Shown here: piece after piece, positions 10,666 to 21,400 of the stretch
Layout: each line of letters begins with the position of its first letter
How positions within the stretch are numbered: the stretch's first letter is position 1
Source: CAWCUK01 sp963798775
GTDB taxonomy: Bacteria; Bacteroidota; Ignavibacteria; Ignavibacteriales; Ignavibacteriaceae
Assembly (NCBI GenBank): GCA_963798775.1
Contig: CAWCUK010000004.1
Span: 372,001-436,000, forward strand
Direction: 5' to 3'
DNA length: 64,000 nucleotides
Notes under the pieces: model-generated
The model's input: only the letters and a program-made list of their open reading frames with translations
What the model was told of the DNA's origin: nothing
The model's database searches: none
Made by a program: the position numbers and the translations under genes

Positions 10666-11114
10666 ACAATTTTTCTGAAATAATAACACAGCTTTCGCCC
10701 GCTAAACAGCAGTTGTTGAAACAAAAAATAGAAGAAGGAATGACGGGAGTTTATCCGGTTTCTTACGCGCAGCAACGGTTATGGTTTCTTGCTACTTTAG
10801 ATCCATTAGATACTTCTTATAATATGCCTTCCGCGGTTAGAATAACAGGGAATTTATCTATAGAAAATTTAAAGGATTGTTTAAATGCTTTAATGCAACG
10901 GCACGAATCACTGAGAACTGTTTTTAATTCGGTCGCGGGAATGCCTGTACAGATAATCCATAACAGTATTAACAAGTACTTTTATTATTACAATTTAAAG
11001 GATATACCAGGAGAAAGTAGAGAAAAAGCCGCAGCGGAAATAGTTAAAAGAGAAATTGATAAACCGTTTGATATAAAAATCGGACCTCTTTTAAAGCCTT
11101 TCTTATTTCGTTAA
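10662..11114 (+). CDS. NRPS, first fragment of a broken gene: N-terminal half of the m4 C domain
   Basis: Start of the third NRPS gene. The ATG overlaps the stop of the upstream gene (ATGA). The N-terminus has an LSPAKQQLLKQKI segment, a common lead-in to LCL-type C domains and possibly a docking element, followed by YPVSYAQQRLWFL. The frame is lost near 11093-11095, where one A appears to be missing from the run in TTTAAAGCC: restoring it gives GPLLKAFLISLKDDEHIFLLSMHH, which runs straight into the next fragment. The break lies just before the HHxxxDG catalytic motif. A homopolymer sequencing error is the simplest explanation; a genuine frameshift would inactivate this subunit. Confidence 0.82.
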   Translation: MNNFSEIITQLSPAKQQLLKQKIEEGMTGVYPVSYAQQRLWFLATLDPLDTSYNMPSAVRITGNLSIENLKDCLNALMQRHESLRTVFNSVAGMPVQIIHNSINKYFYYYNLKDIPGESREKAAAEIVKREIDKPFDIKIGPLLKPFLFR

Positions 11115-11143
11115 AAGACGATGAACATATTTTCCTGCTATCC

Positions 11144-12439
11144 ATGCATCATATAGTTTCTGACGGCTGGTCGATGGAAATTTTAACAAAGGAATTTTTA
11201 GAACTTTATACTCATTCCAAAGAAGCTGATAAAAACAGCTTATCTGAATTGCCTCTACGATATTCCGATTATTCCATCTGGCAGCGAAATTATTTAAAGG
11301 GAGAGGAGAAAAAATTACAACTTAATTATTGGAAAAATAAATTAAATAATTTAGAGGAATTAAATCTGCCTTATGATTATTCGCCGGATAAAAATACTAC
11401 AAATAAAGGAGCTGTAGAAAAGATTGAATTAAGTGATGAGTTTTACGCGAGTTTAAAAAAACTCGCTTATCAAAATAATACCACGCCGTTCGTAATTCTT
11501 TTATCGGCTTTAAATCTGCTTTTGTACCGTTATACTCAGCAGACAGACATAGCGGTAGGAACTCCTATAGCAAACAGAAATAAAAAAGAAACGGAAAATA
11601 TTATAGGATTTTTTGTTAATACCTTGGTTCTGCGAAACTCATTTTCCCCTGAAATAACTTTTAAAAAATTAATAGAAGAGGTAAAAAAGACTTCTATTGA
11701 AGCGTTTGCTAATCAAGATCTTCCATATATGCTGCTGGTTGAAGAGATGCAGAAAATTAAAAAAACAAATCAAAATTCATTGTTCCAGATAATGTTTGTT
11801 TTTAATAGCAGAAAAATGAAATCATTTTCGCTTAATGGAATAAATATTGAACCATTTGATTTAAAAACCGAAACTTCAAAATTCGATCTTTCTGTATCTG
11901 TCTCAGAATTATTAAACGGCGGGATAGAAATTTCTTTTGAATATAAAACTGATTTATTTAATAGCGATTCCGTTAAAAGATATATTCAGCATTATAAAAA
12001 TATTATTACTCAAATTATTTCTGATGATAATAAAAAATTATACGAATATTACTTTTTAAGCGAAGCTGATGAAGATATTTTATCAAAATTAAATAAAACC
12101 GAATATGATTATGACAAAAGTAAAAATCTAATATCAATATTTGAAGAACAAGTAAAAGCGTCACCTGATAAATTAGCTGTTGCAGATGAAAATGCTAAAC
12201 TTACATTTGTTGAATTAAATAAAAAAGCAAATAAAATAGCTTGGCATTTAAGAACGAAAGGTATTGAGCATGAGGAAACTGTTGCTGTTTGCTTCAATCG
12301 TACTGTTGAATATTTAATTTCAGTTTTTGCAGTATTAAAGGCGGGAGGTGTTTTTCTTCCGATGGATCCTAACTTCCCGGAAAGTCGAATAGAATACATG
12401 CTGGAGAACAGCGGAGTTAAAAATATACTTATTAGATAA
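11144..12439 (+). CDS. NRPS, second fragment: rest of the m4 C domain and start of its A domain
   Basis: Second fragment of the broken NRPS gene. Coding in this frame really begins at about 11096; the ATG at 11144 is the Met of SMHHIVSDGWS and is internal. It carries the catalytic HHxxxDG motif, the rest of the C domain (YSDYSIWQRNYLKG, GTPIANRNKKETENIIGFFVNTL), and the first third of an A domain (from about 12120: KASPDKLAVADE, LKAGGVFLPMDP). It ends by frameshift at the start of a densely damaged stretch. The protein sequence up to the break looks fully normal for the family. Confidence 0.82.
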   Translation: MHHIVSDGWSMEILTKEFLELYTHSKEADKNSLSELPLRYSDYSIWQRNYLKGEEKKLQLNYWKNKLNNLEELNLPYDYSPDKNTTNKGAVEKIELSDEFYASLKKLAYQNNTTPFVILLSALNLLLYRYTQQTDIAVGTPIANRNKKETENIIGFFVNTLVLRNSFSPEITFKKLIEEVKKTSIEAFANQDLPYMLLVEEMQKIKKTNQNSLFQIMFVFNSRKMKSFSLNGINIEPFDLKTETSKFDLSVSVSELLNGGIEISFEYKTDLFNSDSVKRYIQHYKNIITQIISDDNKKLYEYYFLSEADEDILSKLNKTEYDYDKSKNLISIFEEQVKASPDKLAVADENAKLTFVELNKKANKIAWHLRTKGIEHEETVAVCFNRTVEYLISVFAVLKAGGVFLPMDPNFPESRIEYMLENSGVKNILIR

Positions 12440-13498
12440 AAAATTCCATTCCTCAATTCAAAAAGGTAAATATCAATTTAATCCTATTTGATGAAAAAAT
12501 ACTCGAACAGCAACAAGATAAAAATCTTAATATAAAAATTTATCCGGAAAATTTTGCTTATACAATTTACACGTCAGGCTCAACCGGCGTTCCCAAAGGA
12601 GTGAATGATGGCGCACCATTCCAGTTATTACCTCTTGCCGAAAGATATGTACAATAAAATTTATAGAAAACTAAACTCCGATAAAGTTAAAATTGTACTT
12701 GACACTCCTTTCATTTTTGATCGCTTCTATAATGGAAATATTCATACTTCTTCACGGTAATTCTATACATATTAATTCCCGAGGAAATCCGTTCGGATTC
12801 AGAAGACTTTGGAATCACATTCAGCAGGCAAAAAATAGATGAAGTTTTGAATTTAATTCCATCACAGCTAAAATAATTATTGAAAAAGGCCTTTGAAAAG
12901 AAGAATACTCAAGAGCTCATTACAACCGGCGAGCGGAAGCAATAGATGTGGAAATCCGTGGGACAAACGTGCAAGAAATAGAATAATAAAATTTTCTTTA
13001 ATATATACGGCCCTACCGAGGGAACGGTAGTTTATTTAATTAGCGAAATAAGTAAAATTATAAAAGAGCCTAAAATTGGGAGGCCGTCTTCAATAACATA
13101 CAAATTTATGTACTTGACAAAAATTTAAATCCCGTACCGCTAAATGTCCGGGTGAACTTTACTTAAGCGGGTGACTGCTTACCGAGAGTTACAGTAATCA
13201 ACCTGACTTAACGGCCGAAAAATTTATTCCAAATCCATTTATTGTTAATCAGAAATCAAGAATGTATAGAACAGGCGATTTGGTAAAAGTAAACTATTTT
13301 GGCAAGGTTGAGTTTATTGGCAGAATTGACAATCAAATAAAAATTAGGGGATATAGAATTGAACTTGGCGAAATAAAAAGTGCCTTTTAAAATTCATACA
13401 AATAAAAGCGGCTGCCTTAAAGGTAATTGAAAAGGATAATAATCCGAAAATAGCTGCTTATTTAATTTTACAAGAAGATAATAAAATAACAGTCCAAT
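12440..13498 (+). pseudogene. Indel-riddled core of the m4 adenylation domain
   Basis: This stretch has no long open frame, but pieces of one A domain can be read in order by hopping frames: FAYTIYTSGSTGVPKGV (frame lost at about 12602), FIFD then ASIMEIFILLHG (extra C at about 12723), IPEEIRSDSEDF, LIPSQLK (about 12870), EAIDVEI (about 12945), FFNIYGPTEGTV (about 12995), NIQIYVLDKNLNPVP, LTAEKFIPNPF and MYRTGDLVKV (from about 13200), GRIDNQIKIRGYRIELGEI, then KAAALKVIEKD. I count about a dozen disruptions, nearly all explicable as single-base insertions or deletions, with few odd substitutions. That favours a poorly polished patch of sequence over long-term decay. The pocket code cannot be read safely; it starts D-A-M-N if the repairs are right. 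Confidence 0.8.
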
Positions 13499-13537
13499 GA
13501 AATAAAAAATCATCTTCATCAAAAATTTCCGGACTAT

Positions 13538-16500
13538 ATGATTCCGTCTGCGTATGTTTTTATGAAAGAATTTCCTTTAACCGGCAGCGGAAAAGTTAAT
13601 GAAAATTTATTACCAAACCCGGAAATCGAAAATTTTTATACTGAATTAACTGTGCCGCCCCAAAATGTTTATGAAGAAAAATTAGTCGGAATATGGGAAG
13701 AAATTCTTAATGTAAAAGGAATCGGAGTTAAACATGATTTCTTCTCGCTCGGCGGGCATTCTCTTTTGGCTACGCAAATAATCAGCCGAATTAAAGATAT
13801 TTTTGAAGTGGAAGTCCCTCTAAAAATATTATTTGAGGATCCTAATATCTCTGCTTTGGCCAAAGCTGTTAAGCAAGCAAAAGAAGTTTCAATCGGAAAT
13901 AACGCGCCGATTATAAAGCATGTTGACGATAAAGATTTTATTCCGCTTTCCTTCGCCCAGCAGAGAATGTGGTTTTTACACGAAATGACAGAAGAGAATT
14001 CGAATTACAACATTCCCGCGGTTTATAAATTATGCGGAAAATTTAATCTCGACTTTTTCAAACAAAGTTTAAATCAAATTTTATCGCGGCATGAAGTTTT
14101 TAGAACGGCAATAATCTCAGACGACGGAAAACCTAAACTAGTAGTTCTTAAATCGGTAAAATTTGAACCGGAGATCTTTGATTTAACATTAGTAAAAAAT
14201 TGCGATGAAGTATCTGAAAACATTATTAAAAAATTTATCAAGCACCGTTTTAACCTAAGCACTCCGCCTTTTATTCGTACATGTGTTATTAAACTGCGAA
14301 AAGATGAATATTTAATTGCAATTAATGTTCATCATATAATTTCTGACGGCTGGTCGATGAATATTTTTATGAAGGAATTAACAGAAATTTATAGCCGCCT
14401 TAGTTCAAATAATTTTGATGAACTTGAGCAGATTAAAATTCAATATAGTGATTTTACAATTTGGCAGCGAAACTGGCTTAAAGGGGACGTGCTTATACAT
14501 CATTTAAATTATTGGAGAAATAAATTAGCCGATGCCCCGCCTCTGCTTCAACTTCCATACGACCATCCGCGCCCGGCGGTACAAACTGCAAACGGTGCTT
14601 ATAAAAAATTTCAAATAGATAAAGAAACCTCGTCCGCTGTTAAAGAATTAGCGAAAAACGGAAACGCAAGTGTATTTATGGTTTTCCTTTCGGCCCTTTA
14701 TATTATGCTTTATAAATATTCTAATCAAAATATAATAAGTGTTGGAACTCCGATAGCTAACAGAAAAAATTCCGAACTGGAAAAAATAATCGGAATGTTT
14801 GTAAATACTCTTGTTTTAAAAACGAAAATTGATACAAAATTATCGTTTAATGATTTTCTTAAAAAAGTAAAATTAACAGCTTTGGAAGCCTATGAATATC
14901 AGGATATTCCTTTTGAATTGGTTGTTGATGCCATACAGCCGGAGAGAAATACAAGTTATTCACCTTTATTCCAGGTAATGCTGGTTCTGCAAAACACGCC
15001 GATTAATAAATATGAAATTAGTAATGAGCTGATAATTCAAGCAATAGAACAGCAAACCGGAAATTCAAAATTTGATTTAACGATTACCCTGAATGAAGAA
15101 AGAAATAATTTTAACGGATTTATTGAATACAATTCTGATTTATTTGAAGATGAAACGATTGATCTGCTTTTAAATAATTACCTGCGTATCGCAAAGCTAT
15201 GCATAGATAAAAAAGATATCCCGCTGAATCAAATTAATCTTCTCTCTGAAAAAGAAAATTTACTTCTTGATAAATATATAAAAGGGAATGGCGCTAAAAT
15301 TACTTCGATAAATATAAATCAAATGCTCGAAGAACAAGCTGATTTAAATCCCGATAGAATAGCCGTCGCGTTCGGTGATCAAAAACTGAATTATAAAGAA
15401 TTTAATAAAAAGGTAAACAAGCTCGCCCATTATTTATTAAAACAAAATATTCACACCGAAGATGTTGTAGGAATATATTTAACACGTTCTATAAATATGA
15501 TTGTCTCTCTGTTTGCTGTGCTTAAAGCCGGTTGCGCTTATGTTCCTTTGGATGTCTCTTATCCAAAAGAACGATTGGAACATGTGTTGAGAAATTCAAA
15601 GTCGAAGATATTAATCACAGAAAAATTACTTTTCGCAAACTTACCGAATGTTGATCAAGCAATAATAATTATTGATGAAAAAGATAACGAGATAAATAAC
15701 GAACCGCATATATCACCGAATATAAATGTAAATCCGGAAAATTTAGCATATGTAATTTATACTTCCGGCTCAACAGGGGAGCCGAAAGGAGTAATGATTA
15801 CACACAAAACAATTATCAATTTATCACAGAGTTTGTATAGTGATGTTTATAAAGATTTAAATCTTACAAATCCGAAAATTGTTTTAAACGCTCCTATAAT
15901 GTTCGATGCCTCTGTTCAGCAAATAATGATGATTTTGTATGGAATTACACTTCATGTAATTCCTGAAGAAATGAGACTGGATATAAACCAATTAAGTAAT
16001 TATCTGCAGAAATATGAAATTGATGGAATTGATTGTGTGCCTTCTCAGCTAAAATTGATGATTGAGAACGGATTGTTAGAGAAAAAATATCCTTTAATAA
16101 TTTTACCAGGCGGAGAGGCGATTGATAAAAAAATGTGGAAAGAAATATCTGAATCCGTGGATAAAATTTTCTTTAATATGTACGGACCAACGGAATGTAC
16201 AGTGGATTCAATTTCTTGTAAAATAAATAAAATATTAATTGATCCTGTTATTGGACGACCGTTAAATAATATAAAGGCTTTTATTTTAAATAAAGATTTA
16301 AACCGTGTACCGGTTAATGTTTCCGGTGAAATATTTCTAGGCGGAGACTGTTTAGCCCGAGGTTATTTTAATAAACCGGAGCTAACCGCGGAAAAATTTA
16401 TTCCTGATCCTTTTTCTGATTTACCCGGAAAACTTTTTTATAAAACCGGCGATCTCGGAAAATTCAGGAATGACGGGAACATCGTTTATCAAGGGAGAAT

Positions 16501-18490
16501 CGATAATCAAATTAAACTGCATGGTTTTAGAATTGAATTAGAGGAAATAGAAACTTCACTCAAAAAAAATGAGAATATTAAAGATGCCAGAATAATTAAT
16601 AAACAAGATGAAAATGGCGGCAGCAGACTTATCGCTTTTTATTCTACTTTTAATAATTCAGAAATTGAGAAGGAAGTACTAAAAAACCATCTTCATAAGT
16701 CGCTTCCAAATTATATGATTCCGCAAGTTTATTTTCATTTAAATGAATTTCCTTTAACCGGAAACGGTAAAGTAAATGTGAAAGAGCTTCATAAAATAGA
16801 TGTTCTTTTTAAATCCGGCCGGATTGACAAAATTATGCCGCTGACGGAAATTGAGAAAAAGCTGGCGGAAATTTGGTCGGAAATCTTAAATGTTAAAGAT
16901 ATAGGAATTGAAGATAATTTCTTTGAACTCGGCGGAGATTCTATTATTAGTATTCAAGTTGTGGCGCGTGCTAAAAAATTCGGGATTAAAATTCAATCGC
17001 TCCAAATATTTAAATATCAAAACATAAAAGAGCTTGCAGCTGTCGCTGAAAATATTACTGAAAATAAAATTGATCAAAATCCTATTGTTGCTGCTTTCCC
17101 GTTAACACCGATTCAAAAATGGTTTTTTGAGCGGCATTTTGTAGATCCAAATCATTACAATCAATCTATTCTGCTGCGAATTACAGAGAATCCCGATCCT
17201 ACCGAAATTAAAAAGATAATAGAAAAAATTATGCGGCATCACGATATGCTGAGGGCGCGTTTTTATCATCAAAAAAATAAAATAGTTCAAGAAATTGATT
17301 CGGAGAATCCTGTAGTGGCTTTCGATTATTTTGATCTTTCAAAATATGATAAAAGAAAGCAGGAAATTGAGATTGAACTGAAGTGTAAATTGCTTCAAGC
17401 CGGATTAGACATTTTAAAAGGTATAGTTTTTAGAGGCGCGTATTTTCATTTGGGTGAAAATAACGACAGAATATTTTTCGTCGCCCACCATTTAATAATC
17501 GACGGCGTTTCCTGGCGAATTATTTTAGAAGATTTTATGAACGGAATTAGAAGCGGTAAAGAAAAATTTCTTCCTCTTAAAACTACTTCATTTAAAAAAT
17601 GGGCGGATAGTTTAATTCAATATTCCAATACAGAAAAACTAAAGAGTGAAATAAATTATTGGGCAAAATTTAATGATGAAAAAATACCGGTTCTGCCCAC
17701 CGACCACGTTTCGAAAGCAATACAGCAATTTACTACTCTTCAATTAACTTCATCTTTAACGGAAGAAGAAACTTTTAGTTTAATAACCGAAATACCGGCA
17801 AAATATAATGTTACTATTAACGAAATATTATTAACCGCGTTAACACGCGCAGTTTCGGCCTACTCGGGTAAACGATCAGTATTTATTGCGTTGGAAGGAC
17901 ACGGAAGAGAAGAAATTAATGAAGAAGCCGATCTTTCCCGCACTGTCGGCTGGTTTACTACAATTTTCCCGATTCATCTTTCTTTAGAAAATTCAATCTC
18001 GCCGGAAGAATCATTAAAAGTTATTAAAGAGCAAGTTAGAAAAATCCCCCAAAATGGATTCGGATTCGGAATTTTAAAATATCTGAATGAAGATGAAGAT
18101 ATTGCCGATAAATTAAAAATAATACCCGAACCGGAAATTTGTTTTAATTATCTGGGACAAGTAGATGAATTTATTTCTTCCGGATCAATTTTCCAGCCGG
18201 CATATGAATTCGGCGGTCATAATATCGGAAAACTCAATAATCGAATTTATCTGCTGGATTTTACCGGGATTGTTTCGGAGAAAAAATTTTCAATTTCAAT
18301 ATCGTACTGCCGAAGTCTTTATGATGAAGAAACTATCAAAATAATTTGCGATAATTTTATTTCTGAATTGAGAAATTTTATTGCCAATAAAAACGGTGAA
18401 ACCGAACCGGTTTATTCGGCGGCGGATTTTCCGCTGGCTAATTTGGATAATGATAAACTAAAAAAGCTTTTGGAAAAATTGGACAAATAA
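13538..18490 (+). CDS. NRPS, 3' part of the broken gene: (A)-T-C-A-T-E (end of m4, and m5 = D-Gln)
   Basis: Main surviving part of the third NRPS gene. Coding in this frame is clean from about 13499 (EIKNHLHQKFPDY), so the ATG at 13538 is internal to the m4 A domain. Order: A-domain end (SGKVNENLLP), T (LGGHS at about 13748), LCL-type C (LSFAQQRMWFL, HHIISDGWS at about 14331), complete A (about 15310-16830), T (LGGDS at about 16928), and E (about 17080-18450) with HHLIIDGVSWR, EGHGRE, RTVGWFTT and FNYLG. The m5 pocket reads DAQDLGMVDK, identical to m1, so Gln converted to the D form. Its A domain is also very like m1 outside the pocket (IDGIDCVPSQLK, IENGLLEKKYP). The tail, LDNDKLKKLLEKL, looks like a COM donor helix. 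The next gene starts 1 base later. Confidence 0.93.
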   Translation: MIPSAYVFMKEFPLTGSGKVNENLLPNPEIENFYTELTVPPQNVYEEKLVGIWEEILNVKGIGVKHDFFSLGGHSLLATQIISRIKDIFEVEVPLKILFEDPNISALAKAVKQAKEVSIGNNAPIIKHVDDKDFIPLSFAQQRMWFLHEMTEENSNYNIPAVYKLCGKFNLDFFKQSLNQILSRHEVFRTAIISDDGKPKLVVLKSVKFEPEIFDLTLVKNCDEVSENIIKKFIKHRFNLSTPPFIRTCVIKLRKDEYLIAINVHHIISDGWSMNIFMKELTEIYSRLSSNNFDELEQIKIQYSDFTIWQRNWLKGDVLIHHLNYWRNKLADAPPLLQLPYDHPRPAVQTANGAYKKFQIDKETSSAVKELAKNGNASVFMVFLSALYIMLYKYSNQNIISVGTPIANRKNSELEKIIGMFVNTLVLKTKIDTKLSFNDFLKKVKLTALEAYEYQDIPFELVVDAIQPERNTSYSPLFQVMLVLQNTPINKYEISNELIIQAIEQQTGNSKFDLTITLNEERNNFNGFIEYNSDLFEDETIDLLLNNYLRIAKLCIDKKDIPLNQINLLSEKENLLLDKYIKGNGAKITSININQMLEEQADLNPDRIAVAFGDQKLNYKEFNKKVNKLAHYLLKQNIHTEDVVGIYLTRSINMIVSLFAVLKAGCAYVPLDVSYPKERLEHVLRNSKSKILITEKLLFANLPNVDQAIIIIDEKDNEINNEPHISPNINVNPENLAYVIYTSGSTGEPKGVMITHKTIINLSQSLYSDVYKDLNLTNPKIVLNAPIMFDASVQQIMMILYGITLHVIPEEMRLDINQLSNYLQKYEIDGIDCVPSQLKLMIENGLLEKKYPLIILPGGEAIDKKMWKEISESVDKIFFNMYGPTECTVDSISCKINKILIDPVIGRPLNNIKAFILNKDLNRVPVNVSGEIFLGGDCLARGYFNKPELTAEKFIPDPFSDLPGKLFYKTGDLGKFRNDGNIVYQGRIDNQIKLHGFRIELEEIETSLKKNENIKDARIINKQDENGGSRLIAFYSTFNNSEIEKEVLKNHLHKSLPNYMIPQVYFHLNEFPLTGNGKVNVKELHKIDVLFKSGRIDKIMPLTEIEKKLAEIWSEILNVKDIGIEDNFFELGGDSIISIQVVARAKKFGIKIQSLQIFKYQNIKELAAVAENITENKIDQNPIVAAFPLTPIQKWFFERHFVDPNHYNQSILLRITENPDPTEIKKIIEKIMRHHDMLRARFYHQKNKIVQEIDSENPVVAFDYFDLSKYDKRKQEIEIELKCKLLQAGLDILKGIVFRGAYFHLGENNDRIFFVAHHLIIDGVSWRIILEDFMNGIRSGKEKFLPLKTTSFKKWADSLIQYSNTEKLKSEINYWAKFNDEKIPVLPTDHVSKAIQQFTTLQLTSSLTEEETFSLITEIPAKYNVTINEILLTALTRAVSAYSGKRSVFIALEGHGREEINEEADLSRTVGWFTTIFPIHLSLENSISPEESLKVIKEQVRKIPQNGFGFGILKYLNEDEDIADKLKIIPEPEICFNYLGQVDEFISSGSIFQPAYEFGGHNIGKLNNRIYLLDFTGIVSEKKFSISISYCRSLYDEETIKIICDNFISELRNFIANKNGETEPVYSAADFPLANLDNDKLKKLLEKLDK

Positions 18491-18491
18491 T

Positions 18492-21400
18492 ATGAGAGCA
18501 ACAAAAAAAATTGAGGATATTTATCCGCTGACTCCGATGCAGGAGGGGATGCTGTTTCATAGTTTATTGGAACCGGATTCTAATCTTTATACCGAAATTC
18601 TTTCCTGCACAATAAAAGGACATTTTGTAATTCAGGCTTTTAAAAAAGCTTGGGAGGAAATAATAAAAAGACACTCAGTTTTAAGAAGTGCTTTTTTACT
18701 TAACGAAACTGAACTGCCTCTGCAAGCGGTATTTTCTTCGGTTCAGTTACCATTTAAATTTTATGACTGGCGCGAAAACAACAATAAAGATGAAAGGCTG
18801 AATGATTTTATAAATAATGAAACAGAACAAAAATTAATTCCTTCAGTTCCTCCTGTAATGCGTTTTTCCGTAATTCAAACGGAAGACAATGAGTACGTTT
18901 TTGTTTGGGTCCATCATCATGTGCTTTTTGACGGTTGGAGTTTTCAAATTATTTTAAAAGAAGTATTTGAAATTTATCATTCGATTGTAAACGGAAAAGT
19001 ATTTCATCTTCCCGGTGTTCGTCCCTTCAAAGATTATATTTCTTTTATTCATAACCAGGACAAATCTAAATCAAATTCTTTTTGGGAAAATTATCTTAAA
19101 GGTTTTTTACTTCCTGTAGTTTTGCCGTTCGATAAAAAGAAAACCGGGAATAAAAGTTTAGAGCGGAATATTCAAGAGTATCATTCATCTTTGGATGAAC
19201 AGAAAACAACTCAACTAAATAATTATTGTAAAGAAAATAAGATAACATTAAATAATTTTATTCAAGCCGCCTGGTCAATTCTTCTTTCTAATTATACAAA
19301 TAATAAAGATGTTGTTTTCGGTGCTACTTTTTCCGGTAGATCAGCTGAAATTAAGGGATTAAACGATATTGTAGGTTTATTTATAAATACTCTTCCTGTT
19401 CGTTCAAAAATAAACGACAATGAAGTTGTTACTAACTATTTAAAAGAGTTTCAAATTCGGCAGGCTGAGTTGCACAAATATGAATATACACCTTTGGTTG
19501 CTATACAGAAATTAAGTGAAATTCCGAAGGACCGGCATTTATTTGAAACCATTATAGTTTATGAAAATTATCCTTTGGAAGAATCTGTAATTCATAGTCA
19601 GAACTCATTTACAATTGAGAATTTTAAATTTAATTCAAAGACTAATTATCCTTTAAACATAGTTATTTCACCCGGTAAAAAATTGAATTTCACTTTTAGC
19701 TACGATCAAAATCGGTATGATGAATATTTTATTAATCGTATTAATGCACATCTTCAAAATTTATTATCTGAAATGTGTAATTATTCAGCAAAAAAAATAA
19801 AAGATTTGGAATTTATTTCAGAGGATGAGAAGAAACAAATTAAAGAATGGAATAACACTGACCTAATCTTTGGCAATAGAAAAATAATTCATGAAATGTT
19901 TGAATCCGCTGCGGCAGAACATTCGGATAAAATTTGCTGTGCCGATAATAAAGAAAAAATAAGCTATAATGAATTGAATATGAGAGCCAATAAATTAGCT
20001 TCATATTTGCAAAGTAAAGGTGTTTGTACTGAAACAATTGTAGGAATTTGTCTTCCTAGATCAATCGATATGATAACGGCCGCTTTGGCGGTATTGAAAA
20101 CCGGCGCGGCTTATTTACCGATTGACATAAATTATCCCGTGGACAGAAAAAATTTCATAATAAGAGATTCCAAAACAAGATATCTAATTGCAAATTCAGC
20201 TCTTGAAGAAGAGTTAAAACTAAATTTATTGAATGTAATTTTATTAGATCAAATTTATGATGATATAAATACTAATCCCGTAGAAAATTTAAACATTTCT
20301 GTTGATCCCAAAAACTTGGCTTACATAATTTATACTTCGGGTTCAACCGGAAATCCGAAAGGCACGCTGCTGCAACATGAGGGATTTTATAATTTCGTCA
20401 ATTCATTTAACTACCGATTAAAACTTAATAATGATGAAAAGGTTTTACAGTTTGCGTCATTCGGATTTGACGCGGCCGGAGCGGAAATATTTTCAACTAT
20501 TTTATTCGGAAATACATTATTTATAGCGGATGATGAAGTTGTTCGCTCTGCGGAATTACTAAATAAATATTTAAACGATAATAGAATAACAACCGCGGTT
20601 TTACCTCCTACTTTAATTGCCCTGTTAAAAGAAGAAAACTTAATTTCATTAAAAAATATAGTATCCGCCGGTGAAATATGTAGTTGGAGTTTAGCGGAAA
20701 AATTTTATCAAAAAATTAATTTCTACAATGGTTACGGACCTACAGAATCAAGTGTCGGCGTGATGATAAAGCAAGTGGAAGAGATGCGGAATCAGGATTC
20801 AAATTCCGCTGTTACCGGTTCTATTCTACCGAATTGTAAAGTGTTTCTTGTCGATAAAGAAAATAAACAAGTACCTGTAGGAGTCGCAGGCGAATTATTG
20901 ATAGGCGGTGCGGGTTTAGCCAGAGGTTATTTAAATAAAGCTGATTTAACAGCCGAGAAATTTATCCCCGATCAAATCAGCGGAATGGTCGGTGCTAGGT
21001 TATATAAAACGGGAGATTTAGCTAGATATTTGCCGGATGGTTCAGTTGAAATTTTAGGAAGAATAGATAATCAAGTAAAGTTAAGAGGATTTAGAATTGA
21101 ACTGGAAGAAATAGAATCCGTACTATCTCAATGTGAAAACATAAAGCATTGCGCGGTGATAATTAGAGGTAGCGAAAAAGTAAATCAAAACATCGCGGCA
21201 TATTATGTTCCGGCCGAAGGGGAAATTAATGATGATGAACTAAGAAAATATTTGATGCGAAGACTTCCGGATTTTATGATTCCCGCCCAATTTATAAAAC
21301 TTGACGAATTGCCTTTAACTTCAAACGGTAAGATCAATAGGAAAAATCTTGCTCTCATTAATCATGTTCAAAATTTAGATGAATCCTTTAGTATTCCGAA

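Noticed and set aside
12109..12456. 115-codon minus-strand frame opposite the m4 A domain
   Set aside because: Shadow of the A-domain coding strand; no motif or ribosome site.
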